A stretch of DNA of 64,000 nucleotides from Chloroflexota bacterium (GTDB taxonomy: Bacteria; Chloroflexota; Anaerolineae; Aggregatilineales; Phototrophicaceae), in the NCBI GenBank assembly GCA_013388745.1, contig JACAER010000009.1, positions 62,001 to 126,000 of the forward strand, given 5' to 3'. Numbering within the stretch: position 1 is the stretch's first letter; each line of letters begins with the position of its first letter. Positions 44,670-53,512 of the stretch are shown here, piece by piece. The position numbers and the translations under genes are program-made. The notes under the pieces are model-generated. The model ran no database searches. It had not been told where the DNA came from and saw only the letters and a list, made by a program, of their open reading frames with translations.

Positions 44670-46082
44670 CTAAGCGCCAAAATACGCGCCGTGAAAGCCG
44701 AACAGCAGCGCCTGCGGCAGTTCCGCGCGTGCCAGTTCTTCGAAATTCATGGCGTCGAGGCACAGCAAATACGAACGCTGCGTGTGTGTATCGAGCACGA
44801 CGGACAAAACCACGCCGTCGTCTTCGCTCTGGCTGTTGGGCGCAGCCACGAACACCGGCTCGCCGGGATAGCTGCCTTCTTCGTACCATGTGCGTGCATC
44901 GCCGTGCTGCGCATCCAGCTTGACAATCTGGTTGTAATAGCCGTTGGGCTGCGCGCGGTTCAGGCCAATGCCGTAGACGTAGCGATAATCGGCGCGCATT
45001 TTGTGCGTGTCTTCGGCGAAGCGCGGCATTTCCAGCATTTCTGTCGCCAGTGTTTCGTATTTGACGCGCTGGCGCTGGCGCAGCGGGATGCGGTAGCGGC
45101 GCAAGTGGCCGTGCGGCAGGCGTGTGTCTGCGTCTTTCAGGCGGTTCAGGTAAAAATGCGTGATGATGCTGGCGTCGGGGTAGCCCACCAGATCGACCAG
45201 CAGTTCGCCGTCCTGCTCAAAAGCGTTGACATGATGAAAGGCGAAGAACGGGTCGCTTTCGCAGCGCCCCACCAGTTCGCCGCTGTGCCGGTCGATGATG
45301 AAGAATTTCGTCGCCTGGCGCGGCTGCCACTGGTAATTTTCGATAAACGGGCGCATCCACAGCAGCAGATTAAGCGGGTTCACCGTGAACGGATACTCGA
45401 TGATGATGGCGTAGCGCGGCGACAGCCCGAAGCTGTGCAGATACGTCGGCTGCGCGCTGGAAACCGCTGCCACCCGGCGCGGGCGGTAGTTGTGCCCCGT
45501 CTGGTACAGCCGGTATTCGCAGATGCGGTTGAAGCGAATCACGACGTTGTACATGCTGTCGTCGATAAAATGCGGGTGCGCGGTGGTCATCTGCCCGATG
45601 GGGTTGTCTTCGTGCAAAAACACGCCCACCGATTTGAGCGTATCGGGGTCGAACTGCATTTGCAGCGGCGTTTCCGCCAGCGCCAAATAGCGTTCGGCGA
45701 AGCGCCCGATGCTGACTTTGGCGCTGTCGGTCGGCCGGCGCGAAAACAGCGTCATCGTGCGCTTAAACAGCGAACGGCACGGGTCGGTCGCGAACTCGCA
45801 GTAAGTCAGCCGTCCGGCTTCCTGCGAGGTGCGCAGCGCGTCGGTTTCTAAAAATTTGCTGGCGTAGTTGACACTGCCACCCTGAAACGAGAACTTGTGC
45901 AGCATGGCCGGCCCGTCGAACCAGTGTTTGAGCGGCTGCTGGCCGACGACGAACGCGCCCGGCCCGTTGCGGATCAGCGTGCCCGTCAGCCAGGCCGGGA
46001 AGTGCCCGCGCACGTCCAGGCGCTCCACGCGCATTTCCTGATTGCTGCCGGAAAGTCCCAGACTGTATGCACTGCGCTTCAT
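44670..46082 (-). CDS. carotenoid cleavage oxygenase family protein
   Basis: A 470-residue non-haem iron dioxygenase of the carotenoid oxygenase (RPE65/ACO/NinaB) family. The four iron-ligand His are visible in TTAHPHFIDDS, PTYLHSFGLS, FFAFHHVNAFE and LLFGFHGAYFGA at the C-terminus. These enzymes cut polyene chains oxidatively to give retinal or apocarotenals. The seven-bladed propeller length is normal. Its start lies 8 nt from the end of the CrtI-like gene upstream, so both are likely co-transcribed. Confidence 0.9.
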   Translation of the reverse strand: MKRSAYSLGLSGSNQEMRVERLDVRGHFPAWLTGTLIRNGPGAFVVGQQPLKHWFDGPAMLHKFSFQGGSVNYASKFLETDALRTSQEAGRLTYCEFATDPCRSLFKRTMTLFSRRPTDSAKVSIGRFAERYLALAETPLQMQFDPDTLKSVGVFLHEDNPIGQMTTAHPHFIDDSMYNVVIRFNRICEYRLYQTGHNYRPRRVAAVSSAQPTYLHSFGLSPRYAIIIEYPFTVNPLNLLLWMRPFIENYQWQPRQATKFFIIDRHSGELVGRCESDPFFAFHHVNAFEQDGELLVDLVGYPDASIITHFYLNRLKDADTRLPHGHLRRYRIPLRQRQRVKYETLATEMLEMPRFAEDTHKMRADYRYVYGIGLNRAQPNGYYNQIVKLDAQHGDARTWYEEGSYPGEPVFVAAPNSQSEDDGVVLSVVLDTHTQRSYLLCLDAMNFEELARAELPQALLFGFHGAYFGA

Positions 46083-46090
46083 CGTGTGTT

Positions 46091-47572
46091 TTAACCTTCT
46101 TGCGCGATCAACTCAGCCGCGATCTTGCCCGATGACAGCACCGAAGGCACCCCCGCGCCGGGATGCGTCGCCGCGCCTACAAAATACAAGTTCGGAAATT
46201 CGTCAGAACGGTTGTGCGGGCGCATCCAGGCCGATTGCAGCAGCGACGGCTGCACGCCAAAGGCCGCGCCCTGATAACTGTTGAGCGTTTTCTGGAAATG
46301 CAGCGGGTCGATACGGTGCTCGGCGATAATGTTGGCCTGCAGATCCGGCAGGTAATTGTCTTCCAAAAACTGCATGATGCGGTCGCGATACCTCTGCCCC
46401 ACTTCCTGCCACGGAATCGGCGCGCCCAGATTGGGCACCACCGACAGCACATAGAACGACTCGCAGCCTTCCGGCGCGATGCTGCTGTCGGTGCGCGTCG
46501 GCATGTGCAGGTACAACGCAAAGTCATCGGGCAGGTGCTTGCCATGGTGAATATCGCGCAGCAGGCCGCTGTAGCGTCGGGTCAGAATGACGTTGTGATG
46601 CGCCAGTTGACTGTCGAGATAGCGCCGCTGGGTGCCAAAATAGATCACGAACAGCGAAAAACTGTGCGTCAGCTTTTGCAGACGCCAGCGTGTCAGCGGT
46701 TTTTGCGCCGCCGCTGGGATCAAATGTTGATAGGCGTGGGTCACGTCGCCGTTGCAGATCACCGCGTCGGCCGGGATTTCGTCGCCGTTCGCCAGCCGCA
46801 CGCCCACCGCGCGCCCACCGCGAATCATGATTTCCTGGACTTCGGTATTCAGGCACAGGTGGCCGCCGATCTCGCTGTACAGCCGCCCCAGCCCCTCGAC
46901 AATCGCGCCTGTGCCGCCCATGCCATAATGCACGCCCCATTTTTTCTCGACATGCATAATCAGCGCGAAAATCGACGGCGTGCTGAATGGGCTGCCGCCG
47001 ATCAGCAGCGGGTGAAACGAAAAAATCTTACGCAAAAACGGGTCTTTGATATGCAGCGCCGTCAGCGGGTACATGCTCAGCATCGTGCCCATGCCGATCA
47101 TGGCCGGCATGATCTTGAGCATATCCGGCAGATGCAAAAAGGGCTTGTCGGTGTACTGATAAAAGCGATCGAAGATTTTTTCGACACGCTGCATCAAGCG
47201 CTGATAGCCCGTCACGTCGCCGGGACTCCAGCGCCGCACTTCGTCCAGCATGGCCTGCGGGCTGCCGCCGTAATCGAAATGCCGCCCGTGCTCGTCAAAG
47301 ATGCGGTAAAACGGGTCTACCGGCACAAGCTGAAAGTAGTCTTCGCGCTTGCGCCCCGAACCCGCGAACAATTCGTCGAACATGTAAGGCGCGGTGATGA
47401 CGGTCGGGCCGCCGTCGAACTTAAAGCCGTTCAGGTGATACTGGTAACCGCGTCCACCCAGTTGGTCGCGTTTTTCCAGCAGCATCACGTCGTGCCCCTG
47501 CTGGCGCAGGCGAATGGCCGCCGCCAGCCCGCCGAAGCCGCCGCCGATCACTACCATTTTTTTCGCCGCCAT
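46091..47572 (-). CDS. crtI: phytoene desaturase (CrtI) family oxidoreductase
   Basis: A 493-residue FAD-dependent desaturase/oxidoreductase. The N-terminal dinucleotide fold is MVVIGGGFGGLAAAIRLRQQG followed by LEKRDQLGGRGYQY and FDGGPTVITAPYMFDELF; the C-terminal FAD/substrate motif is YFVGAATHPGAGVPSVLSSGKIAAE. This pattern is typical of CrtI phytoene desaturases and related CrtN/CrtO enzymes; the exact step cannot be told. With the carotenoid oxygenase it forms a two-gene operon. No phytoene synthase is in the window. Confidence 0.88.
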   Translation of the reverse strand: MAAKKMVVIGGGFGGLAAAIRLRQQGHDVMLLEKRDQLGGRGYQYHLNGFKFDGGPTVITAPYMFDELFAGSGRKREDYFQLVPVDPFYRIFDEHGRHFDYGGSPQAMLDEVRRWSPGDVTGYQRLMQRVEKIFDRFYQYTDKPFLHLPDMLKIMPAMIGMGTMLSMYPLTALHIKDPFLRKIFSFHPLLIGGSPFSTPSIFALIMHVEKKWGVHYGMGGTGAIVEGLGRLYSEIGGHLCLNTEVQEIMIRGGRAVGVRLANGDEIPADAVICNGDVTHAYQHLIPAAAQKPLTRWRLQKLTHSFSLFVIYFGTQRRYLDSQLAHHNVILTRRYSGLLRDIHHGKHLPDDFALYLHMPTRTDSSIAPEGCESFYVLSVVPNLGAPIPWQEVGQRYRDRIMQFLEDNYLPDLQANIIAEHRIDPLHFQKTLNSYQGAAFGVQPSLLQSAWMRPHNRSDEFPNLYFVGAATHPGAGVPSVLSSGKIAAELIAQEG

Positions 47573-47767
47573 CGTTCATTCAGCTCCCGCACATTTGTTG
47601 CCGTGTATGACCTCAGACAGGGATTGTCACCATTTTTGTAGTGAGTCAGATGAGATTCGCGTAAGCTTTCGCTGTGGAGTTTTGTCGCCCGGCGTAAATA
47701 TTTGCCCGTTACGCCGACACAGGTTAAACTTAGACCATATGTTCCGCTTATGGCAGGAGAATGCCCG

Positions 47768-48364
47768 ATGAGCGAGGTTGTGCGCTGCGCCTGGGTGAAC
47801 CTGAATGAGCCGCTGTATATCAAGTATCACGACGAAGAATGGGGCGTGCCGCTGCGCCACAACGATCGCGCGCTGTTCGAGCGGTTGTGTCTGGAAGGCG
47901 CGCAGGCCGGCCTGAGCTGGCTGACGATTCTGCGCAAGCGCGAAAACTACCGCGCGGCCTTCGACGGCTTCGACCCGGCGCTCGTCGCGCGTTACGACGA
48001 GACCAAAATCGCCGCGCTGCTGGCCAACCCCGGCATCGTGCGCAACCGCCTCAAGATCAACGCCGCCGTGCATAACGCGCAGCGTTTCCTGGCCGTGCAG
48101 GCCGAATTTGGCAGTTTTGACCAGTACCTGTGGGCGTTTGTCGAGGGCAGGCCGCTGCAAAACCGCTGGCAGGCGCTGCGCGAAGTGCCCGCCGAAACCG
48201 ACATTTCGCGGCGGCTGAGCAAAGACTTACAGGCGCGCGGCTTCAAGTTTGTCGGCGCGACCATCTGCTACGCCATGATGCAGGCGATCGGCATGGTCAA
48301 CGATCACACCATCGACTGCTTCCGCTGCCACACCATCGCCCAGTTGGGCGCGCAGATGTCATGA
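47768..48364 (+). CDS. tag: DNA-3-methyladenine glycosylase I
   Basis: TAG removes 3-methyladenine from alkylated DNA. The 198-residue protein has the zinc ligands in place: Cys near the N-terminus (RCAW), His in YHDEEWGVP, and His/Cys in NDHTIDCFRC at the end. Conserved FERLCLEGAQAGLSW and FVGATICYAMMQAIGMVNDH are present. ATG 47768 follows GGAGAATGCCCG; longer frames back to 47702 lack support. It is divergent from the crtI gene. Confidence 0.95.
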   Translation: MSEVVRCAWVNLNEPLYIKYHDEEWGVPLRHNDRALFERLCLEGAQAGLSWLTILRKRENYRAAFDGFDPALVARYDETKIAALLANPGIVRNRLKINAAVHNAQRFLAVQAEFGSFDQYLWAFVEGRPLQNRWQALREVPAETDISRRLSKDLQARGFKFVGATICYAMMQAIGMVNDHTIDCFRCHTIAQLGAQMS

Positions 48365-48695
48365 ACACACAATTTTAAGACTTCGCCTTATCCGATTTTT
48401 GGTGATTTATCACAATAAGACAAAGGGTTTGTCTATATATGACAATTTCGCGCCCAGATAATCGCTTTTTAGTCCATCTTGCACAGGCCATTTTTGCCTT
48501 GATCTGTATAAAATCACTATTCCGCTGCACACCATGCACGTTATCCCCCCATTTTCTGGGGGACGGGCCGCTTGTTGTGATTTTTGGCTAACACAATTCG
48601 CCAAAATTCATGGGCAATTGCCCTGAGTCCCCTCTTAGACAATGCGTACACTAACGATGTCGAAAACGAATTCTGCGCTATTTGTGGAGGGAATC
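48365..48695 (+). promoter_or_regulatory. upstream region of amt with a 12-bp palindrome
   Basis: A 331-nt gene-free, relatively AT-rich stretch. It contains the perfect palindrome GTGATTTATCAC at 48402-48413, a possible operator, and CCCCC..GGGGG arms at 48546-48562. I cannot place promoter boxes. GGAGGG sits 6-11 nt before the amt ATG. Regulation by nitrogen is expected for amt, but no known nitrogen-regulator site is identified. Confidence 0.35.
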
Positions 48696-50186
48696 ATGAA
48701 AATCAAGCGTAAACGGATGGGGAGTCGCATCCTCGCGCTGGCCATCGCTTCTGTGGTGCTGGCAGTGTTCGGCACGAACGCCTTTGCACAGGACAGCGTA
48801 CCGATGGCAACACAAGCCGCCGTGGATACCACGTGGGTGCTGTTGGCCGGTTTCCTGGTGTTCTTCATGCAAACCGGTTTCGCCATGCTCGAAACCGGCC
48901 TGATCCGCCAAACGAGCGCGGTCAACGCCCTGCTGGAAAACTTCGTGGACGCCAGCATCACCGCGATTGCCTTCTGGGCGGTGGGTTTCGGCGTCGCCTT
49001 TGGCGTCTCGCAGGGCGGCCTGATCGGTGGCAGCAACTTCTTCCTCAGCCAGGCCATGAGCATCGGCCCCGATGGATTGGTCTTCGCCAAAATCGGCGAG
49101 GTCAATCCCTTCTTTAGCTGGTCTACGCTCGATGTCTTCACCTTCTTCTTCTTCCAGTTCGCTTTTGCCGCTACCGCCAGCACGATCACGACGGGCGCGA
49201 TGGCCGAACGCACCGATTTTGTCGGCGACCTGATCTACAGCGCGATCATGGGCGCCATCAGCTATCCGATCGTCGTGCATTGGGTCTGGGGCGGCGGCTG
49301 GTTGCAGCAGCAGGGTTTTGTCGATTTCGCCGGCAGCACGGTGGTGCATACCGTCGGCGGGGTGACAGCGCTGATGGGCGCCATCCTGCTGGGGCCGCGT
49401 GCTTTCCGCATTGGCAAAGACGGCAAGTGGCAGCCACTGCCCCCTGCGCACAATCTCGGCCTGGCGACCATCGGCACGATGATCCTGTGGGTCGGCTGGT
49501 ACGGCTTCAACCCCGGCTCGACGCTCGGTATGGGCAGCACCGGTCTGGTCGGTCTGGTCGTGCTGAATACCACACTGGGTGCCGCGGGCGCCGCGCTGGT
49601 CAGCATGTTCTTCCAGTATGCGCGTTCCAAGAAATGGGATCTGGTCTACACGCTCAACGGCTCGCTGGCCGGTCTGGTGGCGATCACGGCGGGCTGCGCT
49701 TTTGTCGAACCCTGGACGGCGCTCATCATCGGTCTGGTCGCGGGTGTCGTCGTCGTGCTGGCGGCGGACGCGGTGGAACGCGCGCGCATTGATGACCCGG
49801 TCGGCGCCTTCGCCGTACACGCCGCCTGCGGTATCTGGGGCACGCTGGCGATCGGCCTGTTCGGGCGCAGCGAATTGTTCGCGGCAGCGGGCGCGCTGAT
49901 CCCGCGCAGCGGTTTGCTGGCCGGCGGCGGCGTCGATCTGCTGCTGGTGCAGGCGCTCGGTTCTGGCGTGACCATTGGCTTCACCGCGCTGTTCGGCCTG
50001 GTGATGTTCGGCGCGCTCAAGGCGATTGGCCGTCTGCGTGTCAGCAGCGTCGTGGACGATGTCAAGGTGTTCATCGACGACTACGAACACGCCGCCTCGA
50101 TTTGGCCGGATGTGCGCGAAGCCGAAGAAATGCTGGGCATCGACCCACACCAGAAGGCCGCCAAAGCTGCCGCTGCCGGCGATTAA
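48696..50186 (+). CDS. amt: ammonium transporter
   Basis: Amt/MEP/Rh family channel, 496 residues from ATG 48696. It has a signal-like N-terminal segment (ILALAIASVVLAVFG..AFA), eleven hydrophobic helices, and the family signatures FMQTGFAMLETG, FFFFQFAFAATASTITTGAMAER, DFAGSTVVHTVGG and a conserved late AVHAACGIWGTLAIGLF. The twin pore His are in VVHTVGG and AVHAACG. The C-terminal tail is long and Ala/Lys-rich. No glnK/glnB gene is adjacent, unlike the common amt-glnK pairing. 55 nt of open frame upstream to 48642 is not needed. Confidence 0.93.
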   Translation: MKIKRKRMGSRILALAIASVVLAVFGTNAFAQDSVPMATQAAVDTTWVLLAGFLVFFMQTGFAMLETGLIRQTSAVNALLENFVDASITAIAFWAVGFGVAFGVSQGGLIGGSNFFLSQAMSIGPDGLVFAKIGEVNPFFSWSTLDVFTFFFFQFAFAATASTITTGAMAERTDFVGDLIYSAIMGAISYPIVVHWVWGGGWLQQQGFVDFAGSTVVHTVGGVTALMGAILLGPRAFRIGKDGKWQPLPPAHNLGLATIGTMILWVGWYGFNPGSTLGMGSTGLVGLVVLNTTLGAAGAALVSMFFQYARSKKWDLVYTLNGSLAGLVAITAGCAFVEPWTALIIGLVAGVVVVLAADAVERARIDDPVGAFAVHAACGIWGTLAIGLFGRSELFAAAGALIPRSGLLAGGGVDLLLVQALGSGVTIGFTALFGLVMFGALKAIGRLRVSSVVDDVKVFIDDYEHAASIWPDVREAEEMLGIDPHQKAAKAAAAGD

Positions 50187-50321
50187 CATCCAAGAACCGT
50201 AAGGCCGGCCCTTTCACGATTTTGAATTTACGAAAAAGGGGTGAGCTGTGCCTTGCCCCTTTGCCGGGCAACTTGCTATGATCTGCGGTATCATGGCATC
50301 CATAATGTGGAGACTTCCCGC

Positions 50322-53174
50322 ATGGGCATTGCCCTACTGAGTTTTGTGCCGGCGCTGGCCGGGCTGCTGCTGCCCCGAAAACTACCTCGAACGCCGCAAA
50401 CGTGGTTATTGGCGGCGCTGGCGGCGGCGCTTTTTGTCGTCCTGCTCACCTATCTGCCTGTCGTCAGCGAAGTCGGCCATCTCGAATTTGATTTCCCCTG
50501 GGTGCCAGAACTCGGCCTCTCCCTGACACTATATCTCGATGGCCTGGCGCTGCTGTTTGCTCTGATCGTGACGGGTATTGGCGCGGTCATCCTGCTCTAT
50601 GCTGGTTATTATTTCGAAGACAGCGCCGAACGTGGGCGCTTTTATGCCTTGCTGCTCGGCTTTATGAGCGCGATGCTGGCGCTGGTGCTGGCGGGCAATG
50701 TGCTCACACTGTTTATCGCCTGGGAACTGACCAGCCTGCTGTCTTTTTTGCTTATCAGCTTCAAAAACGAAAAAGAAGAAGCGCGCGCCGGCGCGCTGCA
50801 GGCGTTGATTATCACGGGTGGCGGCGGGCTGGCGCTGTTCGTCGGGCTGCTGCTGCTGGGCACGGCTGCCGGTTCGATGCGTATCAGCGACATTCTGGCG
50901 AACGAAACGCTGACACAGCACCCCTGGTACACGCCCTTCACCCTGCTGCTTTTTGCCGGCTGCTTCAGCAAAAGCGCACAGTTCCCGCTGCATTTCTGGC
51001 TGCCGGGCGCGATGTCCGCCCCCACCCCTGCCAGCGCTTATCTGCACTCGGCGACCATGGTCAAAGCGGGCATTTATCTGCTGGCGCGGCTCTATCCCCC
51101 GCTGCACGAAACCCTGTTGTGGCAAAATACACTGCTGCTGGTCGGCATGTCCACGCTGGCCGTCGGCGCGTTATTTGCCCTGCGCCAGCGCGATCTCAAA
51201 GCGGCGCTGGCCTATTCCACCATCAGTCAATTGGGCGCGCTCACGGCGCTCTGCGCCCTGCCCGATTATCTGGGCACCAAAGCGCTGTTGGTCGGCGTTC
51301 TGGCGCACAGCCTATACAAGGCCACGCTCTTTTTGATGGTCGGCGCGGTCGATCATCAGACCGGCACCCGTAACCTGGACGAACTCGGCGGGCTGCGCAA
51401 AACCATGCCGCAGTGGGCGCTGGTCACGGTCGTCGCCGCGCTCTCGATGGCCGGTTTTCCGCCGCTGTTGGGCTTCGTCGCCAAAGAAACGCTGCTGGAA
51501 GCCATGCTGCGCCAGCCGCTGGCCCTGTTCGTCGTGGTCTTCAGCGCCGTGCTGACCGTGGCGATGGCCGTGATTATGGTGTGGGAGGTGTTCTTCGGCG
51601 AATCGCGCTCAGCGGCACATCACGATGAACACCATGCGCAGCATCCTGTGCCCTGGCAAATGCTGCTGGGGCCGCTGCTGCTGGCCGCCGCCTCGATATT
51701 GGCCGGGCTGAATCTCGAAGGCTTCGTCACGCCGCTGATCGACCCCACACTGGAAAAAGAATTCGAACTGGTCTTGTTTCCGGGCTTCAACCTGCCGTTT
51801 TTCATCAGCGTGATCGCCTTCCCCAGCGGCCTGACGCTTTTTTCGACCCGTGCCATCTGGCGGCGGGCGCGCGTCCCACAGCCGCCAGACGCCGCCGCGA
51901 TTTACCGCGCGCTCGTCGGCAGCGTCGAACGGGCAGCCGACCTTGTGCTGCGCTCACAGGGCGGCAAAATCCGCTATTATCTGATCGTCATTCTCGTCGC
52001 CATGAGCCTGCTGATGGCAACCGGCGGCCTGCTGCGTGTGTTTGAACAACCGTGGCCCTTTGAGTTCAGCGGCAGCACCGATGTGCTCAAAACCGCGCTG
52101 CTGCTGTTCACGCTGGGCGCGACTCTGGCCAGCGTCGTCTTCAAAAATCATCTGACCGCCACGCTGTGTCTGGGCGTGGCCGGCTACAGCATTGGCGGCG
52201 TCTTTCTGCTGGAACCCGCGCCGGATGTTGCGCTGGTGCAGTTTTTGGTAGAAACGCTGGCGACCGTGCTGCTGATTATCATGCTGGTGAAGATCAGCCC
52301 CCAGGCGCGCGAACGCGCTATCGCCAATATCTGGTCGAACACGCGGCGCGGGCTGGCGCGCGACATCATTCTGTCCAGCATCATCGGCGGCGGCGTTGCG
52401 CTGTTCGCGCTGGCCGCCGTGCTGCATCGCCCCATTCCACAGACTATCGCGCTCTGGCATCTGGACAATGCCCTGCCGCTGGTCGGCATTCCCGATGTCG
52501 TCGGCGCGATTATCACCGATTTTCGCGCCATGGACACCGTAATCGAAATCACCGTGTTCGGCATCGTCGGTTTAGGCGTGCTGACGCTGCTGACCGTGAC
52601 GAAACCAGTAGGCGATTGGCCGCTGCGCCCGCTGCAAGCCCTGCGCAGCATTGACCTGCGCACGCTGCGCATCAAACGCCCCACGCCAGAAGCGCCCGAC
52701 GCGCCTCCCTCCGCGATATTCGACACACAGACGCCGGGAATGCGCTTTGCCACGCCGCTCACGCGCACCATCGCCAAAATCGTGCTGCCGGTCGCGCTGC
52801 TGCTGGCGCTGGCGCAGCTTTTGTACGCCGGCGAAGGGCCGGGCGACGGCTTCACCGCCGGCGTTACCAGCGGGTTGGGCGTGGCGCTGTGGTATATCGT
52901 CTTCGGTTATGGCGAAACCCGGCGGCGGCTGCGCTGGCTGCGTCCGCGCCGCTTGATCGGCGGGGGGATCGCGCTGGTGGTGCTCAACGCCGTTGTGCCG
53001 ATGTTCTTCGGCTATCCTTTCCTGGCGCATCTCAGCTTCGATCTGCCGCTGCCCGCCAATCTGCATCTATCGAGCACCCTGGTTTTTGAAATCGGCATCT
53101 TTTTAACGGTTTTCGGCAGCAGCAGCCTGGTGATGCAGGCGATCGCCCAACCGCGCGATGTGGAGGAAGCATGA
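50322..53174 (+). CDS. mrpA: Na+/H+ antiporter subunit A-B fusion (MrpAB)
   Basis: A 950-residue polytopic subunit. Residues 1-~700 are MrpA, homologous to complex I NuoL: LTSLLSFLLISFKNEKEEARAGALQAL, PLHFWLPGAMSAPTPASAYLHSATMVKAGIYLLARL and KAALAYSTISQLG. The last ~140 residues (TPLTRTIAKIVLPVALLLALAQLLYAGEGPGDGFTAGV..., ending at LVFEIGIFLTVFGS) are the MrpB domain, normally a separate gene, so A and B are fused. TGGAGA precedes ATG 50322. It catalyses monovalent cation/H+ exchange with MrpC, D and E. The overlap ATGA links it to mrpC. Confidence 0.9.
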   Translation: MGIALLSFVPALAGLLLPRKLPRTPQTWLLAALAAALFVVLLTYLPVVSEVGHLEFDFPWVPELGLSLTLYLDGLALLFALIVTGIGAVILLYAGYYFEDSAERGRFYALLLGFMSAMLALVLAGNVLTLFIAWELTSLLSFLLISFKNEKEEARAGALQALIITGGGGLALFVGLLLLGTAAGSMRISDILANETLTQHPWYTPFTLLLFAGCFSKSAQFPLHFWLPGAMSAPTPASAYLHSATMVKAGIYLLARLYPPLHETLLWQNTLLLVGMSTLAVGALFALRQRDLKAALAYSTISQLGALTALCALPDYLGTKALLVGVLAHSLYKATLFLMVGAVDHQTGTRNLDELGGLRKTMPQWALVTVVAALSMAGFPPLLGFVAKETLLEAMLRQPLALFVVVFSAVLTVAMAVIMVWEVFFGESRSAAHHDEHHAQHPVPWQMLLGPLLLAAASILAGLNLEGFVTPLIDPTLEKEFELVLFPGFNLPFFISVIAFPSGLTLFSTRAIWRRARVPQPPDAAAIYRALVGSVERAADLVLRSQGGKIRYYLIVILVAMSLLMATGGLLRVFEQPWPFEFSGSTDVLKTALLLFTLGATLASVVFKNHLTATLCLGVAGYSIGGVFLLEPAPDVALVQFLVETLATVLLIIMLVKISPQARERAIANIWSNTRRGLARDIILSSIIGGGVALFALAAVLHRPIPQTIALWHLDNALPLVGIPDVVGAIITDFRAMDTVIEITVFGIVGLGVLTLLTVTKPVGDWPLRPLQALRSIDLRTLRIKRPTPEAPDAPPSAIFDTQTPGMRFATPLTRTIAKIVLPVALLLALAQLLYAGEGPGDGFTAGVTSGLGVALWYIVFGYGETRRRLRWLRPRRLIGGGIALVVLNAVVPMFFGYPFLAHLSFDLPLPANLHLSSTLVFEIGIFLTVFGSSSLVMQAIAQPRDVEEA

Positions 53175-53509
53175 ACATTATTTTTGCGATTGCCGTCGGC
53201 ATCCTGTTCGGGCTGGGCACGTTCCAGATTTTGCGGCGCGACATGATTAAAACTGCCATGGGCTTCTATATCCTGTTTACGGCCATCAATCTGCTGTTTA
53301 TCGCTGTCGGCGCGTTTAACGGCAGCGCCCCGGCCTACAGCCAGAACGTCGGCGTCGAAACCACCAGCGACCCGCTGGTGCAGGCACTGCTGCTCACCGC
53401 CATCGTCATCAGCTTTGGCTCCTACGCCATTCTGCTGGGGCTGATCGCCATCTCCGCGCGCCGCTACGACACGGCAGACTCGGATTCGCTGGATCATCTC
53501 AAAGGATAG
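53171..53509 (+). CDS. mrpC: Na+/H+ antiporter subunit C (MrpC)
   Basis: A 112-residue NuoK-like subunit with three helices: NIIFAIAVGILFGLGTFQIL, MGFYILFTAINLLFIAVGAF and LLLTAIVISFGSYAILLGLIAIS. The family motif TSDPLVQALLLTAIVI is present. Start overlaps mrpA by 4 nt; mrpD follows after 3 nt. Confidence 0.93.
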   Translation: MNIIFAIAVGILFGLGTFQILRRDMIKTAMGFYILFTAINLLFIAVGAFNGSAPAYSQNVGVETTSDPLVQALLLTAIVISFGSYAILLGLIAISARRYDTADSDSLDHLKG

Positions 53510-53512
53510 CGC

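Noticed and set aside
48410-48604. 64-codon minus-strand frame upstream of amt
   Set aside because: It has no ribosome site or recognisable features and lies in a likely regulatory region.
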